DNA from: Vibrio tarriae
GTDB lineage: Bacteria > Pseudomonadota > Gammaproteobacteria > Enterobacterales > Vibrionaceae
NCBI RefSeq assembly: GCF_002216685.1
Contig: NZ_CP022353.1
Coordinates: 930,001-994,000 of the forward strand
Length of the DNA stretch: 64,000 nt
Direction: 5' to 3'
The notes under the pieces were generated by a model. The model worked only from the letters and a program-made list of their open reading frames with translations. It did no database searches and had not been told where the DNA came from. Shown here one piece after another: positions 26,711 to 35,466 of this stretch. Each line of letters starts with the position of its first letter. Within the stretch, counting starts at the first letter, position 1. The translations under genes were made by a program, and so were the position numbers.

Positions 26711-28303
26711 CTATTTTGTAGTAAGTGCTGCCAATTGAGCTTCTAGTTGTGCAACACGGCTTGTCAAACCTAAGTAGCTATATCCAGAAAATCCCATGGC
26801 TAAGTTTTCCTTCATGAAACGAGCAATATCTTGCTGCGCGGTATCACCACTTTGAATTGAACTATAAAAAGCAAGACGCAGAGCATTAAATGCCGCTTTG
26901 CCGTTTTGTTCTGCAAAACCTTCCATACAAGGCAATTCACTAAACACTTTGAAAGTTGCTGATTTTACATTGCTTGAGAGCAATGCAGACTTTTGTTCAG
27001 CAGTCATTACAGAGCGTGCAGCATTAATTGCGCTTTCCAGAATCGCTTCACCTTTTTTCAACTCATTGGTGCCTTTTGCATCAATAGTGCTAAATAGGCG
27101 GTTACGACCAGCCTGTAGACGTTTGAGCGCGACATCAATAACAGAGCTTGGTCCAGCTTTGGGGGATTCTGGAGATGCTACGTCAGCGGATTTGTAACAG
27201 TCTGGGAACTTCAAGATTTCATCACAAAAAGCCTTGACATATTCTGGTGCTTGTTCAAGTTGACTTTTCAGTGAAGTTGCTTGTGTTGATCCCTTAGTCT
27301 GTTCCGCGATGACTTGCATCCAATCGATATCAGCAGCTTTAAATAGATAGTCTGCTAGTGAGTCTGCAAGAGTATTTAATTCCGCTTCACTGAGTTTAGG
27401 GCTTAGGTTGAACATCTCGTCAGATAGCAGTAGATCGTATGCTTCAGGCATCGATGATTCTGCTACTGTTGGTTGAGATACATTCACCGTTTCTGATGAA
27501 CCCGCTTTACGTAGTCGATCTTTAGAGAACCCAGCAATCTCAGATAATAGTGCACTACGGCCATCAGTAGGTTTGCTAGCAAATGCTGCAGGCAGTGGCG
27601 GTGGCACAGGAATATCTGATGTGCTTACTTTTTTTAGTTGAGCTCCATGATTAATGAGTTCCTTCATCAACTTTGAATGGGGATCTGATGCGCTTTTTTC
27701 GGTCGAAGATGATTTCGGGGTTGCTCTTAATTTTACACCTTGGCGAATTTCTTCCATTAACTTGGAACGATTATCGCTAGTCTGCGCTACAGACTCCGTT
27801 GTGGCTTTTTGTTTAGGTAGTCCTGGAGCCGCAGGAATATTACCAGCGCTAGGAAGTGGTGGTGCTGGTGGGATATTCCCTGGCAGTGGTGGCGCAGGTG
27901 GAATTGAGCCATCTTGTTTTACGATTAACTCAGAACTGGATTCGATAGTGACAAAAACAGAGTCATTATCTTCCAAATTGACGGCAGTCAAATCCTCATG
28001 AGATGAACTTGATGAAAGCACGTCACTGGTAAGCAATGAGCGTGATGAGCCAAGTTCACTGTCACTTTTTGTTAATGAAGAATCACGAACAGTAGTTGTT
28101 GCTTGTTCAACAATCTGCTTTTTGCTTGCTGTGTGCTCTTTAAGCTCTTGGCTAAAGCGGCGGCATTTCTCAGCAAGAGTGTGAAGCTTCTTACTGAGAG
28201 ACTTATTGCAAATAGACTTGATTGAGATTTTAAGAGATGAGCGTTGTGCCGTGTCACTGGTAGACATGACGTTCGCTTGTTGGGATACGCTAATTTTAAA
28301 CAT
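26711..28303 (-). CDS. vopF: VopF, actin-nucleating type III effector
   Basis: A 530-residue effector. Residues 134-164 form a proline-rich FH1-like tract (IPPAPPLPGNIPPAPPLP), with a second short one at 231-239. Three WH2 actin-binding motifs follow at about 178-196 (RSKLMEEIRQGVKL), 209-227 (HSKLMKELINHGAQLKKV) and 249-267 (RSALLSEIAGFSKDRLRK). The remaining 260 helical residues match the dimerising C-terminal domain of VopF/VopL. VopF nucleates actin in host cells and disturbs the cortex and junctions. The N-terminal 100 residues carry the secretion signal. It starts behind GAGG, divergent from the 28593 gene, and appears intact. Confidence 0.95.
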   Translation of the reverse strand: MFKISVSQQANVMSTSDTAQRSSLKISIKSICNKSLSKKLHTLAEKCRRFSQELKEHTASKKQIVEQATTTVRDSSLTKSDSELGSSRSLLTSDVLSSSSSHEDLTAVNLEDNDSVFVTIESSSELIVKQDGSIPPAPPLPGNIPPAPPLPSAGNIPAAPGLPKQKATTESVAQTSDNRSKLMEEIRQGVKLRATPKSSSTEKSASDPHSKLMKELINHGAQLKKVSTSDIPVPPPLPAAFASKPTDGRSALLSEIAGFSKDRLRKAGSSETVNVSQPTVAESSMPEAYDLLLSDEMFNLSPKLSEAELNTLADSLADYLFKAADIDWMQVIAEQTKGSTQATSLKSQLEQAPEYVKAFCDEILKFPDCYKSADVASPESPKAGPSSVIDVALKRLQAGRNRLFSTIDAKGTNELKKGEAILESAINAARSVMTAEQKSALLSSNVKSATFKVFSELPCMEGFAEQNGKAAFNALRLAFYSSIQSGDTAQQDIARFMKENLAMGFSGYSYLGLTSRVAQLEAQLAALTTK

Positions 28304-28592
28304 AGAGACTCCTCTGTTTAGTTACAGGAGTAGTCTAGCTCGCTGATTTTCTCAAAAGCACCATACTTTTTGTGATATAGGAGAGAAAAATCATGATGTT
28401 GGATTTTTGTAAGAAATGGCCCTTGTGAAAAATGTCGAAAGATAGCGAGGATGGTCGGATCACTTTCGGATAAAATGCATTTGACTTTCACGATCTTTCA
28501 TGAAGCTTTTTATCGTGTTGCAGCTAAAATCAATGTCAACAAAGGAGAGGCGATCTATAGAAGCCTCAAAATTAAAGTAGATTAAAAGTGAT

Positions 28593-29243
28593 ATGAGCAA
28601 CATGATGAAAATAAATAACATTGAGCATAGTAATGTCGGGCTACAACCCACAGCAGAAACGACAAAACCTAACTTAGAAATTCGCGCTATAGAACATACC
28701 TCTAAACGGTTCAACTTTAGCTTTCTAAAGTCGAGCAAATCCTACAATGTGCATCGCTTGGAGCAGCAACAGTACGAGCGCGAATACCGATTGATCGAAA
28801 AAGCCAGCATTTATGGACGGCGCGATGTCTCAAAACAGCTATCGCATGTCAATATTCGTACAACTCCAGCGGCATTTTCACCAACCCCTAATGAGATTGG
28901 GACTCACATCTTAGCAAGATTAGGCTCCCAATCTGCGTATTGTGATGAAGGCGTGATCTCAATTAAAGGCTCAACGCTACAAGCTGCGATTGCTGTTAAT
29001 CGTGACAAGCAAGAGATTGTGCTCGTTTTAAATCGAGACCAAAAAGCGACGGGCATTAAATCTTGGTTAAATAAAGCAACGAAATCACAGAGCGATTACC
29101 TATACGCCAGCAATATCGCTCAAGAGCTGGTTAAAGTTCGTAATAAGTTCTACAGCAGCTACGCGATTACAATTACGGGTGAGCACAAGGAGAGTAAGCT
29201 GATTAACTATGCGTTAGAGTCTGCATTTAAGGTGAAAAGTTAA
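28593..29243 (+). CDS. Unnamed island protein, lipase-like fold without nucleophile
   Basis: A 216-residue protein that I cannot name. The polar N-terminus (MSNMMKINNIEHSNVGLQPT) suits a type III signal. Residues about 110-205 follow the course of class 3 lipase-like folds: a strand DKQEIVLVLNRDQ, a WLNKA segment, a helix ASNIAQELVKVRNKF and the strand SYAITITGEHKESKL. A true lipase would have GHSLGG after the ITITG strand; here it is GEHKES, so the serine nucleophile is lost. It is divergent from vopF and followed by a terminator. It may be an effector whose fold was reused; this is inference. Confidence 0.55.
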   Translation: MSNMMKINNIEHSNVGLQPTAETTKPNLEIRAIEHTSKRFNFSFLKSSKSYNVHRLEQQQYEREYRLIEKASIYGRRDVSKQLSHVNIRTTPAAFSPTPNEIGTHILARLGSQSAYCDEGVISIKGSTLQAAIAVNRDKQEIVLVLNRDQKATGIKSWLNKATKSQSDYLYASNIAQELVKVRNKFYSSYAITITGEHKESKLINYALESAFKVKS

Positions 29244-29276
29244 TCGTTCTGCCTCAGTGTTACAGGCAAATTAGCA

Positions 29277-29318
29277 AAAAGGTGAATCAGACGACATTCA
29301 GTTTGATTCACCTTTTCT
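29277..29318 (+). terminator. Rho-independent terminator
   Basis: AAAAGGTGAATCA pairs with TGATTCACCTTTT across a 14-base loop after the 28593 gene, separating it from the rod-ring operon that starts at 29385. Confidence 0.82.
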
Positions 29319-29384
29319 CATTAGAGAGGTGAGGAAAGTTGAAGTAATGTGCGCCTATTCAAAACCAGACAGATGAGGGCAAAG

Positions 29385-29642
29385 ATGTTTGATCTAGGTA
29401 TCCAAGGTATTGATGTAACACAACCGTCAGTAATGGAGAAAACATACAACAGTGTTGGTGAAAGTTTTGAGCAAATACTCGCCACTATTGATTCTATTGA
29501 ATCTAGTGGTGGTGGTATGTCGGCAGTAGATGCTTTACGTCTACAACAAGAAGTATTCCATTACTCAATATATCAAGAGACGGTTAGTAAGATAGCGGCC
29601 AAAGCGGCTAACGCAATCAATGAGGTGATGAAGGCACAATAA
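29385..29642 (+). CDS. vscI2: T3SS2 inner rod protein (SctI)
   Basis: A small helical protein of about 85 residues starting at MFDLGIQ behind GAGG; an upstream ATG at 29349 is less likely. The C-terminal half matches the YscI/PrgJ rod pattern: DALRLQQEVFHYSIYQETVSK and then AAKAANAINEVMKAQ. Rod subunits polymerise at the base of the needle inside the secretin. It is the first gene of an operon with the SctJ lipoprotein two bases downstream, the same gene pair seen in other systems (prgJ-prgK). Confidence 0.72.
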   Translation: MFDLGIQGIDVTQPSVMEKTYNSVGESFEQILATIDSIESSGGGMSAVDALRLQQEVFHYSIYQETVSKIAAKAANAINEVMKAQ

Positions 29643-29643
29643 A

Positions 29644-30177
29644 ATGAAAAAACTATTGCTTTTGATTTTTGCTCTGATCGTCTCAGGTTGTAGCGAATCT
29701 GGGATGACTCAGGTAGCAAAGTTTGAATCGGCAGATCTCTCTAACAAAGTGATCGTGCTGCTGAATAAAAATCAGGTCAACGCTAAGCTGACCCAACTAA
29801 AAGATGGGTATGGTGTATTAGTTGATGATGCTCAAGAAATGAAAGCTCGTGAGCTATTGGCGTACTACAACTTTTACTTTGAGCGAGAAGATCTCAATGA
29901 CTTGCTTGAGTCGAAGTTTGCTAGCTTAAGTAAACTTGAGATGGTGAAAAGTAATTTCTTACAAAGTAGAGAGATCTACAACAAGCTCAGCATTATGCCT
30001 AACATATTGCGAGTTAGCGTTGTAGTTACAGGAGAAAAAGCCAAAAGGATTTCGGTATTAATTTTGAGTCTGAGTGAGATTTCTGCTGAGAACAAAAGTA
30101 ATATCGAACGTTTTTTGAAAGGGGTCTTAAACGAAGAGGATAAGCTAACCATTAGCTATTTTGTACAGGCGGTGTAA
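29644..30177 (+). CDS. vscJ2: T3SS2 inner-membrane ring lipoprotein (SctJ)
   Basis: A 177-residue YscJ/PrgK-type lipoprotein. The lipobox is LIVSGC near residue 16. Ring-building motif 1 reads DLSNKVIVLLNKNQVNAKL and DGYGVLVDDAQEMKARELLAYY, typical of the family. A second domain follows (RVSVVVTGEKAKRISVLILSL). It forms the inner-membrane ring with VscD2. Usual members have 240-280 residues with a C-terminal membrane helix; this one stops before any such helix, so it is held only by its lipid. The next gene starts two bases later. Confidence 0.85.
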   Translation: MKKLLLLIFALIVSGCSESGMTQVAKFESADLSNKVIVLLNKNQVNAKLTQLKDGYGVLVDDAQEMKARELLAYYNFYFEREDLNDLLESKFASLSKLEMVKSNFLQSREIYNKLSIMPNILRVSVVVTGEKAKRISVLILSLSEISAENKSNIERFLKGVLNEEDKLTISYFVQAV

Positions 30178-30178
30178 G

Positions 30179-30637
30179 TTGAAAAGATCTGAAAAATGGT
30201 ACTTTAAACTTAAGCACCATTGCTTAGCCAAAGAGCGTTTAACGGCCGAGCAGTTTGAGGTACTCACAGGATTAACTCAAACGGAGATCGAGTGTTATTT
30301 TAAACAATCAAGTCGACATATTAAAAAGCGCTTACTCCGTTTAGGTAAAGTGGTGCGATATCAAAAAAGCAAACAAGCTGAAATAAGTTCTGATTGGCTA
30401 ACGCTTCGCCGTGAGTTAGGGCAAAAGCTATGTCTGTATTCTGATGCGATAGGTATACAAAGAGTTACCCAAGAAGCGCATGACCTTGAATATGGTTTAG
30501 CACTGCTTGCCACTATCGATCGTAGGAAAGCGATTATTTGGTCAATTCGTTTGAGAAAGGCAATGCCTGAATTCTCAGTCAAGGTCGCCAGTGTTCCTCG
30601 GTTGACACTTTTATTTAATCAGCTTAACAACGATTAA
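30179..30637 (+). CDS. Probable T3SS2 sorting-platform adaptor (SctK/OrgA-like)
   Basis: A protein of about 152 residues, basic and helical, starting at a TTG at 30179 (a TTG at 30161 is also in frame). Order rod-ring-this gene matches prgJ-prgK-orgA and mxiI-mxiJ-mxiK, so SctK is the best position-based call. Sequence support is weak: EVLTGLTQTEIECYFKQS and AHDLEYGLALLATIDRRKAI are helical but show no diagnostic motif. SctK proteins link the inner ring to the cytoplasmic C-ring. I keep the name open. Confidence 0.5.
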   Translation: MKRSEKWYFKLKHHCLAKERLTAEQFEVLTGLTQTEIECYFKQSSRHIKKRLLRLGKVVRYQKSKQAEISSDWLTLRRELGQKLCLYSDAIGIQRVTQEAHDLEYGLALLATIDRRKAIIWSIRLRKAMPEFSVKVASVPRLTLLFNQLNND

Positions 30638-30666
30638 GTAGATAAACATTATAAGAGAGTAATCAA

Positions 30667-31155
30667 ATGAACGAGTTTGAGGTCGAGACACATAAGTTAT
30701 CTGAAGATTTTTTTGAATTGCTCGAAGGAAAAGTGATTGAAGAGCATATCAATAAAATCAAAAAAGAGAAAAAAATCACAATTGAGATTCTTAAAGAGTT
30801 GCTTGATTTAGCTGATTCACTATACCAAAAATATCAGCTGAAAGAGGCAGAGATTATTTATCTTGCGTATACAGGGCTTTGTCCTTTCGATCATCGTGGA
30901 CCTGCTAGCTTGGCCTCTATTTATCTAGAACAAGCACAGTTTCAGAAGGCATTGGATATGCTCAATATTGTGAAAACCTATCCAACAGCAGATTTTGATG
31001 AAACCTTAGTCAATATGGCATTGTGTCACTATAAGTTAAAGCAATACCTCGAGGCTGCGGCTGTGTTTATTATTATCAAAGCTGAAAAGCTTAATGAATT
31101 TAACCAAAAGCGTTACGAATTCTTACGTAAGCAACTTAATCCTTATTTGAAATAG
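30667..31155 (+). CDS. TPR chaperone of translocators (SycD/SicA class II)
   Basis: A 162-residue class II chaperone. Tetratricopeptide-like helices are visible: LYQKYQLKEAEIIYLAYTGLCPFDHRG, then ASIYLEQAQFQKALDMLNIV, and NMALCHYKLKQYLEAAAVF. The phrase around CPFDHRGPASLASIYL matches the SycD/LcrH/SicA family closely. Such chaperones bind both hydrophobic translocators in the cytoplasm before export, here presumably VopB2 and VopD2 encoded 1.5 kb downstream. The start ATG follows AGAGTAATCAA with weak ribosome pairing. It is followed nine bases later by the 31164 gene. Confidence 0.82.
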   Translation: MNEFEVETHKLSEDFFELLEGKVIEEHINKIKKEKKITIEILKELLDLADSLYQKYQLKEAEIIYLAYTGLCPFDHRGPASLASIYLEQAQFQKALDMLNIVKTYPTADFDETLVNMALCHYKLKQYLEAAAVFIIIKAEKLNEFNQKRYEFLRKQLNPYLK

Positions 31156-31163
31156 GAGCAGAT

Positions 31164-32333
31164 ATGAATGTAAGTATCCATGGTTCTCTCTTAAAAAGAG
31201 AAAGCATATTAAACAATCCATCTTTAAGTTTGAGCTCAGTGTCTACATCGGATATTGATACAGCTGAAAATGAACTAAATTCTCTTAGTAAAGATAGTAA
31301 CTTAAGTTTTGTACTTGAAAAACAAAAAGAAGCAGTAAAAGCAGTATCTCCGAGGAATACAGAAACCGATATCAGTAACGCTCTTTTAGGCTCAATTAAT
31401 GATGCTGCTTTAGAGTTAGATATCCTTAATGGTTGGACTGAAGGTGGAAAATCCATGTTTTCATCTATGATTAGTGGAATGCTTGATAGTATTTCAAAGG
31501 ATGGAATTATTGGAATTGAATTAGAAGATACTTTACAACTTATTTTATTGGAAGTAATGGTTAATTCTGAACAATACGGTCTTTCTGAGTGGATAAATAA
31601 GCCTGATGTTACTAGTTGTATTCAGCATTTGCTGGAGAGTGTTGGTAGCGCTAGTCATGGTTTACATGAACCACCATGGAACAATTCTGAAAATATAGCT
31701 AAAGGTGCAGAGTATTTATTAACTAGTTTGTTGGAAAATGTTAAAATATTAGATGGCACTCTTCTCTCAAAACTGTTATCAACATCAAAGCTAGACTCTG
31801 AGGAGGGTAGAAATAAATTGTTTTCACAAATAAAGGATAAGTACCATGATGGTGAAGGCTGGCTAATTTATAATAAAGCACAACAGAATAATACGAGTAA
31901 AGCTACACAGCTTAGCCCTCTTCTAACATTAATGATTGCTTCGGATTTATTGAAAGAAAAGCCCGATATATCTAGAAGTGATATGGAATCCATACTTTCT
32001 CGTGATATATCAAGAATAGAAAGTCTTATGCAGAGCATTATCAAAAAAAACACTATAAGTGAATGGATAAATACTAATCCTAAGTGGCAAATACAAGTTG
32101 AAGGTGCTGGTGATGATGGTGGTCATGGTGGTCAATTAGATTGGATTGGTAATGGATTGAATATTAATGACTTAGTGAATATATATAACAATTTCCCGTC
32201 TCGAATTCTTTCTGATGAGGATATAAAAGATATAAACCGTATTGGTGACAACGTAAAAATGATCATGCAAACTCTGAAATATTGGTTTCAGATTTTGCGT
32301 GATGAACGTGTTGCGATTGCGAGAAACATTTAG
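31164..32333 (+). CDS. T3SS2-associated protein, tip or gatekeeper candidate
   Basis: A 389-residue hydrophilic, helical protein not recognised with certainty. It lies between the class II chaperone and the translocator VopB2. AGGAG precedes its ATG. The N-terminus is polar (MNVSIHGSLLKRESILNNPS) and fits secretion. The C-terminal end is a long amphipathic helix (IGDNVKMIMQTLKYWFQILRDERVAIARNI region), the kind of terminal helix found in needle-tip proteins of the IpaD/SipD class. Length is also near that of gatekeepers (SctW). No homologue of either is otherwise obvious in the island, so this is a leading candidate for one of them. Confidence 0.5.
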   Translation: MNVSIHGSLLKRESILNNPSLSLSSVSTSDIDTAENELNSLSKDSNLSFVLEKQKEAVKAVSPRNTETDISNALLGSINDAALELDILNGWTEGGKSMFSSMISGMLDSISKDGIIGIELEDTLQLILLEVMVNSEQYGLSEWINKPDVTSCIQHLLESVGSASHGLHEPPWNNSENIAKGAEYLLTSLLENVKILDGTLLSKLLSTSKLDSEEGRNKLFSQIKDKYHDGEGWLIYNKAQQNNTSKATQLSPLLTLMIASDLLKEKPDISRSDMESILSRDISRIESLMQSIIKKNTISEWINTNPKWQIQVEGAGDDGGHGGQLDWIGNGLNINDLVNIYNNFPSRILSDEDIKDINRIGDNVKMIMQTLKYWFQILRDERVAIARNI

Positions 32334-32440
32334 TTTCAGGAAAAATCAACTTTTTTCATGATCTGTTATGGTATTTTTATGAGAGAAGTTGAGAGTAATT
32401 TGATTTCTTTGAAATATAGGGATGTTGATAAGGAATAAGA

Positions 32441-32650
32441 TTGGAAGCGCAAAAAGAGAAGTTTTATGAGGTATTGAGATCTTTAAATCAACAATGCCTT
32501 ACTTTAGACGTATTATATCGACGCCGTGGAATTAGTAACCCAGTTAGTAAAAGTAAAGAATTCGCGCATCTGCCGAAGTGCGCCACATCTTGTTCAACGT
32601 TACAAGATGACTCTAGCGAGGGTGAGTTAAATGTTGTTCTATTTCGCTAG
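32441..32650 (+). CDS. Small protein upstream of vopB2
   Basis: An open frame of 69 codons beginning at a TTG behind AAGGA, 40 bases before vopB2. The product is hydrophilic with a short N-terminal helix (EKFYEVLRSLNQQCLTLDVL) and four cysteines. I recognise no family. The position ahead of the translocators, the ribosome site and the absence of an alternative gene in this 350-base gap make it plausible, but coding potential is uncertain. Confidence 0.35.
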   Translation: MEAQKEKFYEVLRSLNQQCLTLDVLYRRRGISNPVSKSKEFAHLPKCATSCSTLQDDSSEGELNVVLFR

Positions 32651-32689
32651 GAATATTCGGTAATCATTAATCGTTAATAGGTAAAGATC

Positions 32690-33739
32690 ATGAAAACATC
32701 ATTAGTGAATATCGCAGAGAACCAAGAATCTCTGTGGGGTCAAGCTAATAAAGAGATCGAACAAAAGCAGAACCAACCTCAGCAACAAGCTGAAGAGGGT
32801 TCTGTTGTACCTGGTCAACCATTGCCAGGCAGTTCGCTATCGTTAAATGACCTTTGGCGTACTATTCGTGAAAGCATGAAGCAAGTTGCAGAATCTGTTT
32901 CTGGTGCTGGCCAAGAAAAAGTAGCAACCAAAAAAGGTTTGATTGAGTTACAAAAAGACTCACAAATCGCCATGCTGAACGAGCGTGCTTCTCAACTCGA
33001 AGAGCAGAAAAAAGCACAACAAACACAAGGCATTCTTGGCAAAATTGCCATGGCCTTGGGCTTTATTGCCGCGATTATTATGGCTCCTTTTAACCCAGTC
33101 ATGGCAGCCATCATGATCGGTGGCATGGTTGCAAGCCTCGTTATCCCGAAAATTGCTGACGAAATTATGAAAGCGGCAGGCGTTGATGAAAAAACGCGTG
33201 GTATGGTCAAAATGGGGTTAGATATTGCGATTGGCCTTGGCACTATGCTGCTCAGTTTTAACCCAGCTGGTATTGCCTCTTCTGCTGGTAAAGCAATTGC
33301 AGGTGGTGCTGCTAAAGCAGCTACGTTGGTGAAGCGCGGTGTCGATGCTGCAAAAACGCTGAAGTCATTTACTGCCATTTCATCAAAAGCGGGAAGCTTA
33401 GCTGAGAAGGTTCGTAAAACAGCGCAACCGCTGTTAGATAAGATTCAAGAGTTTGCCAAAGGTGGCCAAATGACGGCTGCACGTATTGGCCAAGCTTCTT
33501 CAGTGGGCTCTAACGTAACCTCAGTAGTCAGCACAGGTTATGGTATTAAAACTGCCGATATCTCCAAACAAATGGAAGTCAATCAAGCTAAGCAAGATGA
33601 GTTGCAAACACGAATTGAGCAAGTACTAAAAATGCTCGATCAAGCAATGCGCTCCGTTGCTCATTCGTTTGAGTCTCTGATTAAAACAAACGAAGACTAC
33701 CGTAGCTTTAGCAAAACCATGACTTCAATTCATATGTAA
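32690..33739 (+). CDS. vopB2: T3SS2 translocon protein VopB2 (SctE)
   Basis: A 349-residue hydrophobic translocator. Two membrane regions are clear: about residues 116-153 (a hairpin around AMALGFIAAIIMAPFNPVMA) and about 174-206 (KMGLDIAIGLGTMLLSFNPAG). Coiled-coil helices flank them, at 80-112 and at about 295-325. This is the IpaB/SipB/YopB layout. With VopD2 it makes the pore in the host membrane. AGGTAAAG precedes the ATG, and the gap to vopD2 is ten bases with AAGGAG between, so the two form one operon. Confidence 0.93.
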   Translation: MKTSLVNIAENQESLWGQANKEIEQKQNQPQQQAEEGSVVPGQPLPGSSLSLNDLWRTIRESMKQVAESVSGAGQEKVATKKGLIELQKDSQIAMLNERASQLEEQKKAQQTQGILGKIAMALGFIAAIIMAPFNPVMAAIMIGGMVASLVIPKIADEIMKAAGVDEKTRGMVKMGLDIAIGLGTMLLSFNPAGIASSAGKAIAGGAAKAATLVKRGVDAAKTLKSFTAISSKAGSLAEKVRKTAQPLLDKIQEFAKGGQMTAARIGQASSVGSNVTSVVSTGYGIKTADISKQMEVNQAKQDELQTRIEQVLKMLDQAMRSVAHSFESLIKTNEDYRSFSKTMTSIHM

Positions 33740-33749
33740 GGAGATAACT

Positions 33750-34475
33750 ATGCCAATTAATGCTGTTAATTCTGTAAATCTAGCGCAACCTATTGTTTCA
33801 GAGTCTTCTTCTGCTGGTGTCTCTATTGATACCAATCAGTGGAAGGGCTTTGAGAAGTCTGTTGAAAAGATTTCTGAAGGTGGTGTGAGTATGTCTGAGC
33901 TGCTGGCTCTACTTGCAGAGATCATTAAAGCCTCTAAAGAGCTTCGTTCTCAAGTGATGAGCAATAAAATCACTGAGGCTAAAGCAACCACAGATCTTGC
34001 TGTGCATCTCGCGGCGGATCGTAAGCATGACGCACTAGTGAAATTTGGTATTACCTTGGCGGCGAGTGTGGTCAGTATGGCGATCACATCAGCATCTTCT
34101 GTGCGTATGGGGCAAACCAAAACATTGAAAGATAAACACTTGTCTTCAATGTCTGGTGATTCAAACATGCGTGTTGCTGATCTATCAGCTAAAGACATCA
34201 ATAAGTTTAGCGCTCAGTTGCAACAAAGCCGTACAGCTAAGTACAACACAGTTGCGCAAACTGGCACCATGGCCAACTCCATGGTGGGTAACATCAATGA
34301 CATGCGAAATGCTGAAGAAGTGAAGCATCAGGAAGAAGGTACTGCAAGCAAGCAACTGAAGGAAAAAGTGGATGCAATGCTTGATGGTTACTTGCAAGAC
34401 TTAACTCAAGCTGCTGTTAAGTTGAATGAAATTCTGGATGCAATGCAACGGGCAAGTCTGGTTACTAACCGTTAA
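33750..34475 (+). CDS. vopD2: T3SS2 translocon protein VopD2 (SctB)
   Basis: A 241-residue minor translocator with one hydrophobic segment at about residues 95-117 (ALVKFGITLAASVVSMAIT) and amphipathic helices on both sides. The C-terminal region (LKEKVDAMLDGYLQDLTQAAVKLNEILDAM) is a predicted coiled coil, as in IpaC/YopD-class partners. It inserts into host membranes with VopB2. AAGGAG lies seven bases before the ATG. A terminator follows the stop, so effectors and accessory genes further right need their own or read-through transcription. Confidence 0.92.
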   Translation: MPINAVNSVNLAQPIVSESSSAGVSIDTNQWKGFEKSVEKISEGGVSMSELLALLAEIIKASKELRSQVMSNKITEAKATTDLAVHLAADRKHDALVKFGITLAASVVSMAITSASSVRMGQTKTLKDKHLSSMSGDSNMRVADLSAKDINKFSAQLQQSRTAKYNTVAQTGTMANSMVGNINDMRNAEEVKHQEEGTASKQLKEKVDAMLDGYLQDLTQAAVKLNEILDAMQRASLVTNR

Positions 34476-34488
34476 TAGCTTAAAGGAG

Positions 34489-34517
34489 GAGCGGGTTAGA
34501 AACCCGCTCTATTTTTC
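34489..34517 (+). terminator. Terminator after vopD2
   Basis: GAGCGGGTT and AACCCGCTC flank an AGA loop, followed by TATTTTTC. An AAAGGAGG ribosome-like motif just before it appears unused. Confidence 0.8.
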
Positions 34518-34519
34518 TT

Positions 34520-35122
34520 ATGCGCAATGTTTCTTTTGTTATGCCATTGAGGGCCGAACGCGTATCTGATGTTTCAAGCCCTAAAAATATTCGTGAAGAA
34601 GAGCAAACTAAGCGTGTTCGCGATGTTAAAGAATCGGAAAAACAGGAGAAAAAAAGACATCGGATTTTCCGAATTCGCAAAACGCCGATGACGCCTCAGC
34701 AACAGCGTCAATTTGCTAAGTTGCTGAACAGTTATCAACTACGTGCAATGCGTGATTGGTACAGTTTTGCAAGTCAAGTGGATGCTGAGTCACTGAATGA
34801 TGCTCAGCTATGGATATTACAAGCTGCTAATCAGAGCCAGCATTTGTACCCGAAGTCTGTTCGTAAACAGATTAAAGAATTTTTAAATACGGTAAACATT
34901 GACACGGGACAGACTGAAAATCAGCCTGATAGTGAAGCAGTACAACAATTGGTTGCTTATGAGCACTATTTAGAAGGGTTGATTTCCATGTTGGTTTTGT
35001 GTCGACGCTTTGATAAGCGTGAGAAAAAGAATCGAGACAAACTAGGTTATGGTTCATACGACGATGAAGCATTTCAATCTGAAACAGACGACGCTGGATC
35101 CCTATCAGATCCTGAAGAGTAA
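34520..35122 (+). CDS. Unrecognised T3SS2 locus protein
   Basis: A 200-residue, very hydrophilic protein with a basic N-terminal third (KESEKQEKKRHRIFRIRKT) and an acidic tail (SYDDEAFQSETDDAGSLSDP). The middle is helical (QQQRQFAKLLNSYQLRAMRDW). I recognise no domain. It lies just after the translocator terminator without an obvious ribosome site, so the true start may be a later ATG such as 34541. It overlaps the next gene by 74 bases. The conserved place between vopD2 and vopM suggests a secretion-related role. Confidence 0.55.
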   Translation: MRNVSFVMPLRAERVSDVSSPKNIREEEQTKRVRDVKESEKQEKKRHRIFRIRKTPMTPQQQRQFAKLLNSYQLRAMRDWYSFASQVDAESLNDAQLWILQAANQSQHLYPKSVRKQIKEFLNTVNIDTGQTENQPDSEAVQQLVAYEHYLEGLISMLVLCRRFDKREKKNRDKLGYGSYDDEAFQSETDDAGSLSDPEE

Positions 35123-35456
35123 ATCGAATCGAATTAGCTGGAATGGTTTATCCGATACCCAACAATATATTGATAAAACAGCCGTCATTGAATGGTTTAG
35201 TTTACTTCGTGGTTACTCGGAAGACCTTGTAAAAGCAATTATTGTTGATGGAATTCTGGAAAATGAATTTCATAAGATTACGTTTATATTGAATCTTGTT
35301 CAGAGCCCAGAATTTCAATCGATGAGTTCAATGCAAGTTTATCAATTGCTTTACGACTTTGTGTGTAAAACTCCGCAAGGAATTTTGGCTTGGGTAGACG
35401 AAAAGGACTTTTTAATGAGTCGCGATGTATTAGCTATCTTATCTAGAAATCGTTAA
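35049..35456 (+). CDS. Unrecognised T3SS2 locus protein
   Basis: A 135-residue helical protein that overlaps the end of the previous gene. Starts at 35049 and 35064 are both possible. The sequence (WFSLLRGYSEDLVKAIIVDG, QSPEFQSMSSMQVYQLLYDF, TPQGILAWVDEKDFLMSRDV) has the helical repeat look of TyeA-like C-terminal gatekeeper domains, but the similarity is too weak to claim. No signal peptide or membrane helix. It is followed by an AAAGGAG ribosome site and the 35467 gene. Confidence 0.55.
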   Translation: MVHTTMKHFNLKQTTLDPYQILKSKSNRISWNGLSDTQQYIDKTAVIEWFSLLRGYSEDLVKAIIVDGILENEFHKITFILNLVQSPEFQSMSSMQVYQLLYDFVCKTPQGILAWVDEKDFLMSRDVLAILSRNR

Positions 35457-35466
35457 AGGAGTTGTT

